NCBI GenBank assembly: GCA_947446155.1
Contig: CANFFZ010000036.1
Coordinates: 1-19,025, forward strand
Direction: 5' to 3'
DNA: 19,025 nt
Source of the DNA: Chloroflexota bacterium
GTDB taxonomy: Bacteria; Chloroflexota; Dehalococcoidia; UBA2979
Shown here: positions 14,166 to 19,025 of the stretch, in pieces
How the letters are laid out: every line of letters starts with the position of its first letter
Position numbering within the stretch: position 1 is the first letter of the stretch
Notes under the pieces: generated by a model
Databases searched by the model: none
Told to the model about the DNA's origin: nothing
Seen by the model: only the letters and a program-made list of their open reading frames with translations
Position numbers and translations under genes: made by a program

Positions 14166-14264
14166 GACGTGCTGGGAGCGACATGGCAGGGGTTGGCATC
14201 CGGTACGAAGATGTGCGCGGCGCGGACGGCTTCCGCTCCCCCGTGCTGCTCAGGAGGCGTCCCG

Positions 14265-15113
14265 ATGACCGACAAATTGCTCGTTGACAACCCTGTGAAG
14301 GGCGTCCGCCTCCTCACCATGAACCACCCGGAGGTGCTCAATGCCCTCGGCGACGAATTGCTCCCCGCGCTGACGGAGGAGGTCGAGCGCTTCCGCACCG
14401 ACCCCACCGCTCGCTGCCTCGTCATTACGGGCGCCGGTCGGGGCTTCTCCTCCGGCGCGAACGTCCGAGGCTTCGCCGCGCGCATCGATGCCGCAGACGC
14501 CGCCGCGGGTGATCAGAAGCCCTCCACCCCATGGGAAGACCTCGACGCGATGTACACGGCACGGGAGGCCGAGCGAGGTGCACGCGGGCCGCAGATCGTG
14601 CGGTCGCTTCACAACCTCGACAAGCCGTCCTTCGCGGCGGTGAACGGCCACGCCTACGGCCTCGGCTGCGGGATCGCGATCTCCTGCGACTTCCGCGTGG
14701 CAGCCGAGAGTGCCCGCTTCAACGAGGCGTTCATCCGCAACGGGCTCGTCCCGGCGGACGGCAGCGCCTGGCAACTGCCGAAACTCGTCGGCATGTCGCA
14801 GGCGCTCTGGATGCAGTACTCCGGCCTCCCGATCGATGGCAACGAGGCCTACCGCATCGGCCTCGCAAACTGGGTCACGCCAGACGACCAGCTGATGGAC
14901 TTCACGCTGGAGAAGGCGTCGCTGCTCGCGCGCGGGCCCGTGTACGCGATGGGGATCGTCAAGCAACTCGTCCACCAGGGCTACCAGCAGGACCTCTGGG
15001 AGCATCTGCCGCTCGCCTCGCGCGGCCAAGCCCTTACCCGCCTGACGGACGACCACCGCGAGGGTGTCCAGGCGTTCATCCAGAAGCGCGCGCCGGAGTT
15101 CACCGGCCACTAA
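14265..15113 (+). CDS. Enoyl-CoA hydratase/isomerase (crotonase) family protein, PaaG-like
   Basis: A 282-residue crotonase-fold enzyme acting on an acyl-CoA. The oxyanion-hole regions are TGAGRGFSSGANVRGF (55-70) and NGHAYGLGCGIAISCDF (127-143). The two catalytic glutamates of classical hydratases are absent (Gly136 stands in the GGGCE position). Instead FNEAFIRNGLVPADGSAWQL (152-171) matches the PaaG/FadB1 isomerase pattern GLVPDxGG with an Asp nearby (Asp165), so isomerase or ring-modifying chemistry is more likely than simple hydration. An insertion at about 72-105 lengthens the active-site loop. The ATG at 14265 has AGGAGG 7 nt upstream; the longer frame from 14169 is rejected. It is the first of three genes on the plus strand and may act on the product of the divergent CoA-transferase operon. 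Confidence 0.88.
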   Translation: MTDKLLVDNPVKGVRLLTMNHPEVLNALGDELLPALTEEVERFRTDPTARCLVITGAGRGFSSGANVRGFAARIDAADAAAGDQKPSTPWEDLDAMYTAREAERGARGPQIVRSLHNLDKPSFAAVNGHAYGLGCGIAISCDFRVAAESARFNEAFIRNGLVPADGSAWQLPKLVGMSQALWMQYSGLPIDGNEAYRIGLANWVTPDDQLMDFTLEKASLLARGPVYAMGIVKQLVHQGYQQDLWEHLPLASRGQALTRLTDDHREGVQAFIQKRAPEFTGH

Positions 15114-15160
15114 GGCCCGCGCCGCCTTGCTCAACGCTGCCCGAATCTGTCAGGACACTC

Positions 15161-16090
15161 ATGGCCATCTTCCTTTCCAACGACGACGTCCGCCGCCTGC
15201 TCCCAATGGACGAGTGCGTGACCGTCCTCGAAGACCTGTTCAAGCAGGAGTCGAGGGGGACCGTGGAGAACCTCCCTCGCCAGCGGTTCCGCTTCGGAAA
15301 AGCCGCCGCCACCCTGATGGGCGGCACCGTCCTCGACTCCCACGCCTTCGCCGTCCGCCACTCGTCCGCGACGCTCCTCTACAACACCGAGACTGGGAAA
15401 CTGGACGCCGTCCTGGAGCCGGGCACGCTCGCCTGGATCCGCACGGGGGCGGCCAGTGGCGTCGCCGTGAAACACATGGCGAAGGCGGACGCCTCGATCG
15501 TCGGGATGATCGGGACGGGGCGTCAGGCTGTCACCCAGATCGAGGCGATCTGCGCCGTCCGCGCGATCAAGACCGTGAAGGTCCACAGCCGCGTGCCCGA
15601 GAAGCGCGAGGCCTTCGCCGCTGAGATGGCGAAGCGCCTCGGTGTCGAGGTCGTGCCAGTCGAGTCGCCCGAGGACTGCGTGCGCGGCTCGCAGATCGTG
15701 GTCGCCATCACGAGCGCACGCGAGCCGGTCTTCGATGGTGCGCTGCTCGAGCCCGGTACGTGCGTGGTCGCAGCTGGCTCGAACTCATGGATGAAGCGCG
15801 AGGTAGACGACACGACCATCCAGCGCTCTGCGCTCGTCGTCGTCGACAACCTAGAGCAGGCGCAGATCGAATGCGGCGAGCTGATCTGGGCGGTCGAGCG
15901 CGGCACGTTCCGCTGGCGTCAGGCGCGAGAACTGCACCAGATCGTGAGCGGCGAGGTACCCGGCCGCCCGTCGGCGGATGCCATCACCCTCTTTGAGAGT
16001 CAGGGCATTGGGATCGAAGATGTTGCGGCCAGTGCGTACGTGCTCCAGAAGGCGCGCGCCGCCGGTATCGGCCAGGAGTTACCGTTCTAG
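15161..16090 (+). CDS. Ornithine cyclodeaminase/mu-crystallin family protein
   Basis: A 309-residue NAD(P)-binding protein of the OCD/mu-crystallin family, whose members include ornithine cyclodeaminase, alanine dehydrogenase and ketimine reductases. It shows the RTGAASGVAVKHMA motif (94-107), the Rossmann motif GMIGTGRQA (115-123), the helix-strand repeat around VHSRVPEKREAFA and a nucleotide-binding end with GSNSWMKREVDD. The length is normal. The ATG at 15161 follows AGGA, 47 nt after the hydratase stop; an overlapping longer frame is a shadow. The ornithine-specific residues cannot be verified by eye, and the context of acyl-CoA genes argues for some other keto/imine or hydroxy substrate. 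Confidence 0.88.
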   Translation: MAIFLSNDDVRRLLPMDECVTVLEDLFKQESRGTVENLPRQRFRFGKAAATLMGGTVLDSHAFAVRHSSATLLYNTETGKLDAVLEPGTLAWIRTGAASGVAVKHMAKADASIVGMIGTGRQAVTQIEAICAVRAIKTVKVHSRVPEKREAFAAEMAKRLGVEVVPVESPEDCVRGSQIVVAITSAREPVFDGALLEPGTCVVAAGSNSWMKREVDDTTIQRSALVVVDNLEQAQIECGELIWAVERGTFRWRQARELHQIVSGEVPGRPSADAITLFESQGIGIEDVAASAYVLQKARAAGIGQELPF

Positions 16091-16122
16091 CCTCGCGTCC
16101 AACGCGAGATTCGAGGTGTCCT

Positions 16123-16740
16123 GTGACTGACCTCTTCCACGAAGGCAACCGCCATCTGCAAGACGCGTTTGACACACGCCGCCTCGCTGACCGCCTCGAA
16201 GAATCGATCGTGCATGAGACGTTCACGGAACGTGACCGCGAGTTCATCGGTCGCATGCCGATGTTCTTCCTCGCGACGGTGGACGCGCAGGGACACACGA
16301 ACTGCTCCTACAAGGGCGGCGCACCGGGCTTCGTCCGCATCGTGGACGACCACACCCTCGCGTTCCCCAACTATGACGGGAACGGGATGTACCTCTCGAT
16401 GGGCAACGTCGCCCAGACGCACGAGGTCGGCATGCTGTTCATCGACTTCGAGCAGCGCTGGCGCATGCGTGTCAACGGCGTGGCCTCGATCGACCTCGAT
16501 GACCCGCTGCTGGCGGAGTACCCCGAAGCGCAGTTCGTCATCCGGGTGCGGGCGCGTGAGATTTTCGGGAACTGCCCGCGCTACATCCACCAGATGACGT
16601 TCGTGGAACAGTCACGCTTCGTCCCGCAGGAGGCCTGCGAGACGCCGGTACCACGCTGGAAGACCGGCGAGCGTATGGCGGATGGCCTCCCCGCTGGCGA
16701 CCCTGCTCGCGACGCCACCCGGGAGATCCTCGACCGCTAG
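16123..16740 (+). CDS. Pyridoxamine 5'-phosphate oxidase (PPOX) family flavoprotein
   Basis: A 205-residue protein with the split-barrel FMN-binding fold. Typical strands are FIGRMPMFFLATVDAQGHTN (about 41-60), then SYKGGAPGFVRIVDDHTLAF, GNGMYLSMGN and VGMLFIDFEQRWRMRVNGVA. It is longer than minimal PPOX proteins through an N-terminal helix and a C-terminal tail with NCPRYIH, a pattern seen in family members of unknown substrate. The GTG at 16123 has GAGGTG 4 nt upstream. It follows the OCD-family gene by 32 nt, with a 6-bp hairpin in the gap (16092-16097 with 16103-16108). Its TAG stop shares the palindrome CTAG with the stop of the convergent cobyrinate gene. A flavin-dependent redox role is inferred, not proven. 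Confidence 0.85.
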   Translation: MTDLFHEGNRHLQDAFDTRRLADRLEESIVHETFTERDREFIGRMPMFFLATVDAQGHTNCSYKGGAPGFVRIVDDHTLAFPNYDGNGMYLSMGNVAQTHEVGMLFIDFEQRWRMRVNGVASIDLDDPLLAEYPEAQFVIRVRAREIFGNCPRYIHQMTFVEQSRFVPQEACETPVPRWKTGERMADGLPAGDPARDATREILDR

Positions 16741-18101
16741 CGCACGCCCTCGCACGTCGCAACCAGCCGAGGCGCGAGCCGCACATCCGAGGCGAAGTGC
16801 AGGTGGACGTAGGACGCCCATACGTTCTCTCGCGCCCAGCCCTCGGCCGTAGCGCTCTCACCGAGGTCGTAGGCAGCCGTCCCAGGCTCCGGCGGGGCAT
16901 CGAGCGTTGACCAGTGGAACTCGTGCCCGCGCACGGTCTGCCCGCGCACCACATGCGGGCCATCCGCCCGCGCTGTCGCCTCGCGGTAGCCGAGCGTCAG
17001 CCGCGCGCGCGACATCGATGACCGCAGCGCCACGATGCCGGCCTGCGCGTGCGGCCGCCCCTCCGTATCTGTCAGCGACTCGCCGAGGTACATCAGCCCG
17101 CCGCATTCGGCGTAGATCGGGACACCTCGGTTGGCGGCGTCACGCACCGACGCGAGCATCGCGCCGTTCGAGGCAAGCCCCTCGGCGTACAGCTCCGGGA
17201 AGCCACCGCCCAGGAGCACTCCGCGCGCGCCCTCGGGCACCCGTGCGTCGTGCAACGGGCTGAATGGCAGCACCTCGGCGCCCCACGCTTCGAGGAGTGC
17301 CAGGTTTTCGGAGTACGTGAAACTAAACGCCTCGTCCTGCGCGACGGCGATCGGCACACGCGACCTCGACGCGCGTGCCGGCCATAGCCCCTCCGGTGCC
17401 TGCCATGACGCCATCGAGGGCGACGACGCGCACTCGAGCAGCGCGGGGAGGTCGACCTGCGCCGCCACGTTGGCAGCGGCGGTCTCGAAGTAGGTCTCAG
17501 CGACGCGCCCCTCGACCGTGGGGATGAGGCCCAGGTGGCGTTCCGGCGCACGCAACGCCTCGTCACGCATCAGGGCGCCAAGGACAGGTAACCCGGTGGC
17601 AGCCACGATCGCCTCGCGGCAGATCGCAGCGTGAGAGGCGCTGGCGACGTTGTTGAGGATGACCCCGGCCATCCTGAGTGCGGGGTCGAACTGCTGATAA
17701 CCGAGGACGAGCGCGCCGACACTCCGCGCGACCTTCGCGACGTCCACCACGAGCACGATCGACAGCCCGAGCAACTTCGCAACCTCAGCGGTGCTGCCTG
17801 CCTCCCCGCCGCCCGTACGTCCGTCGAAGAGCCCCATCACGCCCTCGACGATGGCAATGTCAGCATCGGCCGTCGCACGCACGAAGACGTCGCGCAGCGC
17901 ATCGTGCCGCAGCATCCAGGAGTCAAGGTTGTGGCACGGCCGGCCCGCCGCCTTCGCGTGGTAGGTGGGGTCGATGTAGTCCGGGCCGACCTTGAACGGC
18001 GCGACGCGGTACCCCAGCGCGCGCAGCGCGCCGATCACGCCCGCGGTCAGCGTGGTCTTCCCCACGCCGCTCGTCGTCCCCGCAAGCACGATGCCCTTCA
18101 T
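16737..18101 (-). CDS. cbiA: Cobyrinate a,c-diamide synthase
   Basis: A 454-residue glutamine-dependent amidotransferase that uses ATP to amidate the a and c carboxylates of (hydrogeno)cobyrinate in cobalamin synthesis. The N-terminal ATPase domain carries the P-loop GTTSGVGKTT (8-17), PFKVGPDYIDPTYH (35-48) and EGVMGLFDG (86-94). The C-terminal class I glutaminase domain has LLGGGFPE (296-303), nucleophile Cys333 in AECGG and His433 in SYVHLHF. It is complete and alone: no other cobalamin gene is in the window, and the 89-bp gap upstream is too short for a cobalamin riboswitch. It is divergent from the LLM gene and convergent, with a 4-nt overlap, on the PPOX gene. The aerobic name cobB and the anaerobic name cbiA cannot be separated from this gene alone. 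Confidence 0.95.
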   Translation of the reverse strand: MKGIVLAGTTSGVGKTTLTAGVIGALRALGYRVAPFKVGPDYIDPTYHAKAAGRPCHNLDSWMLRHDALRDVFVRATADADIAIVEGVMGLFDGRTGGGEAGSTAEVAKLLGLSIVLVVDVAKVARSVGALVLGYQQFDPALRMAGVILNNVASASHAAICREAIVAATGLPVLGALMRDEALRAPERHLGLIPTVEGRVAETYFETAAANVAAQVDLPALLECASSPSMASWQAPEGLWPARASRSRVPIAVAQDEAFSFTYSENLALLEAWGAEVLPFSPLHDARVPEGARGVLLGGGFPELYAEGLASNGAMLASVRDAANRGVPIYAECGGLMYLGESLTDTEGRPHAQAGIVALRSSMSRARLTLGYREATARADGPHVVRGQTVRGHEFHWSTLDAPPEPGTAAYDLGESATAEGWARENVWASYVHLHFASDVRLAPRLVATCEGVR

Positions 18102-18190
18102 GCTGCCACCTTACGAGGCGCGGGTCGTGAAGACACGTCCGTGCCACATCGATTTTTGTACTGGGCCAGCGGATCGGCCACCATGCGCCC

Positions 18191-18880
18191 GTGACCGCAC
18201 CTGCCTTTGGCCTCAACCGCCTCGACTTCGTCACGCCCGACCGGTTCGCGACCGATGTCGCGCGTGCTGAGGCGTTCGGCTGGGATTTCGCCTTCGTCCC
18301 GGACTCCCAGTTGCGGCGGCACGACACATACGTCCTGCTCGCGTTCGCGGCGCGCAGCACATCGACGATCCGCCTCGGACCGCTGCTCGCGAACCCAGTC
18401 ACCCGCCACGCGAGCGTCACCACCTCGTCGATCGCCAACGTCGACCAGGTGTCGGACGGACGCGCCCTTCTCGGCCTCGGTATCGGCGACACCGCTGTCC
18501 GCCTCGCCGGGCTCAAGCCGGCGCGCGTCGCGACCCTCGAAGGCGCCGTGCGGATGATCCGTGGCCTGCTGCATGACGAGGGCGTCGAGGTCGGCGCGGC
18601 ACGTCCGGCTCGGCTCCCCCACCCACGGCCGGTGCCCGTTTGGGTTGCGGCAGCCGGACCTCGGACGCTGCGAGCGGCCAGACGCGTGGCCGACGGGGTG
18701 TTTATCCGCGCCGGTCGCCACCCCGCCGTCATCGAGGCTGCCGTGCGCGAGATCCGTGCCGGCGCGTGCGAGGCTGGACGCGATCCGGAGGCGGTCCGCC
18801 TCGGCCTCGTACTCCACACGGCGCTCGAGGATGACCCGGCGCGCGCACTGCTGATCGGGAAATCAATGGCGGCCGGGTGA
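18191..18880 (+). pseudogene. LLM-class flavin-dependent oxidoreductase, truncated by an IS3-family insertion
   Basis: The N-terminal 229 residues of a luciferase-like (beta/alpha) barrel oxidoreductase, which uses F420 or FMN. Family features are the N-terminal FGLNRLDF, WDFAFVPDSQLRRHDTYVLL (about 32-51), TSTIRLGPLLANPVTRHASV, DGRALLGLGIGDTA and PVPVWVAAAGPRTLRAA. Complete relatives have about 300-340 residues, so roughly the last third is missing. The stop TGA (18878-18880) is the first three bases of the IS terminal repeat, so the open frame ends exactly at the insertion. The GTG at 18191 has only a weak ribosome binding site. It is divergent from the cobyrinate gene. The truncated barrel is unlikely to fold. 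Confidence 0.85.
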
Positions 18881-19025
18881 CCTGCCCCCGGTATTCATAC
18901 CACTTGGAGAGTTAGCGTTTCGTCCCTGAGCAGTGGTGCTCCTGCCACGACCTCCGGTGCCGGCGACCGGTATCCGAGTGAGCTGTGCGGGCGGATGCGG
19001 TTGTACTCGTTTCGCCACGCCTCGA
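18878..19025 (-). mobile_element. IS3-family insertion sequence, right end, runs off the window
   Basis: The element begins at 18878 with the terminal repeat TGACCTGCCCCCGGTATTC, of the TGACCTGCCCCC type common in IS3-family elements, and includes the transposase C-terminus on the minus strand. It has interrupted the LLM oxidoreductase gene. The other end and any target duplication are outside the window. Confidence 0.85.
18895..19025 (-). CDS. IS3-family transposase OrfB, C-terminal end (partial)
   Basis: The minus strand entering from the window edge encodes EAWRNEYNRIRPHSSLGYRS, then PAPEVVAGAPLLRDETLTLQVV and a TGA at 18895-18897. The NxxRPHSSLGYxxP pattern is the hallmark of the end of the DDE integrase core in IS3-family (OrfB) transposases; it lies just after the catalytic Glu. 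The stop is 17 nt from the element's tip, the normal spacing. The DDE triad and OrfA are outside the window, so activity cannot be judged. Confidence 0.9.
   Translation of the reverse strand, partial: EAWRNEYNRIRPHSSLGYRSPAPEVVAGAPLLRDETLTLQVV

Larger units (their letters stand above)
13584..14264. other. 680-bp divergent intergenic region with hairpin and decayed reading frame
   Basis: This separates the minus-strand operon from the plus-strand hydratase operon. It holds the perfect hairpin at 13766-13803 and a minus-strand reading frame with one internal stop (13875-14165), both listed separately. Plus-strand frames crossing it are Arg-rich and look like shadows. Promoters for both operons should lie near its ends, but no clear -35/-10 pairs are visible. 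Confidence 0.4.

Noticed and set aside
14531..15160. Long N-terminal extension of the OCD-family frame across the hydratase gene
   Set aside because: It is the alternate frame of the hydratase gene, Arg-rich and without motifs; the family fold starts at the ATG at 15161.
18102..18190. Cobalamin riboswitch upstream of the cobyrinate synthase gene
   Set aside because: Only 89 bp separate the divergent starts and no B12-box-like sequence is visible.
1..19025. CRISPR array
   Set aside because: No regularly spaced direct repeats of 20-40 bp were found on reading the window, and no cas-like gene is present.

Overview
The window is GC-rich DNA with strong G/C third-position bias, GTG starts backed by good Shine-Dalgarno sites, and a gene mix (class III CoA-transferases, LLM-type oxidoreductase, DUF35/thiolase pair, OFA-type transporter) typical of heterotrophic Chloroflexota or Actinomycetota. 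I cannot fix the phylum from sequence alone; no rRNA or complete tRNA is present.

Layout. (1) 1-565 is an AT-richer accessory stretch with a 44-bp hairpin and the 3' half of a tRNA-Gly gene, which looks like the attachment scar of an integrated element. (2) 629-2284 is a complete DEAD-box RNA helicase. (3) 2285-5030 is a scrap zone: a possible small minus-strand ORF, an intact HigB/HigA-type toxin-antitoxin pair behind a 17-bp-arm palindrome, an N-terminal fragment of a tyrosine recombinase, a decayed unrecognised (possibly phage) gene, and a metallo-beta-lactamase-fold gene cut short by an 83-bp element made of two perfect 37-bp inverted repeats. (4) 5166-6488 is an MFS transporter, facing a Tat-exported LysM protein (6614-7849) across a bidirectional terminator. 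(5) 7850-8772 has a candidate operator and a 51-codon ORF translationally coupled to an XRE regulator.

(6) 8804-13583 (minus strand) is a tight five-gene operon: metallophosphoesterase, Cys-less thiolase-like protein, DUF35 zinc-ribbon/OB protein, then two CaiB/BaiF CoA-transferase subunits, the first with Glu in place of the catalytic Asp. This set parallels the BbsB/BbsA/BbsE/BbsF arrangement of anaerobic toluene (benzylsuccinate) degradation, or an Ltp2/DUF35-type retro-aldolase; the substrate is unknown. (7) 13584-14264 holds a perfect 17-bp hairpin and a decayed minus-strand reading frame with one in-frame TGA. (8) 14265-16740 (plus) is an enoyl-CoA hydratase/isomerase, an ornithine cyclodeaminase/mu-crystallin family protein and a PPOX-family flavoprotein, probably one operon and plausibly in the same acyl-CoA catabolic pathway. 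(9) 16737-18101 (minus) is cobyrinate a,c-diamide synthase. (10) 18191-18880 is an LLM-class oxidoreductase whose 3' part was removed by an IS3-family insertion; the terminal repeat of the IS supplies the stop codon, and the C-terminus of its transposase runs off the window edge.

The strongest leads are the heteromeric CoA-transferase/thiolase/DUF35 operon with degenerate active sites, the coupled small ORF, and the series of insertion scars and perfect palindromes.
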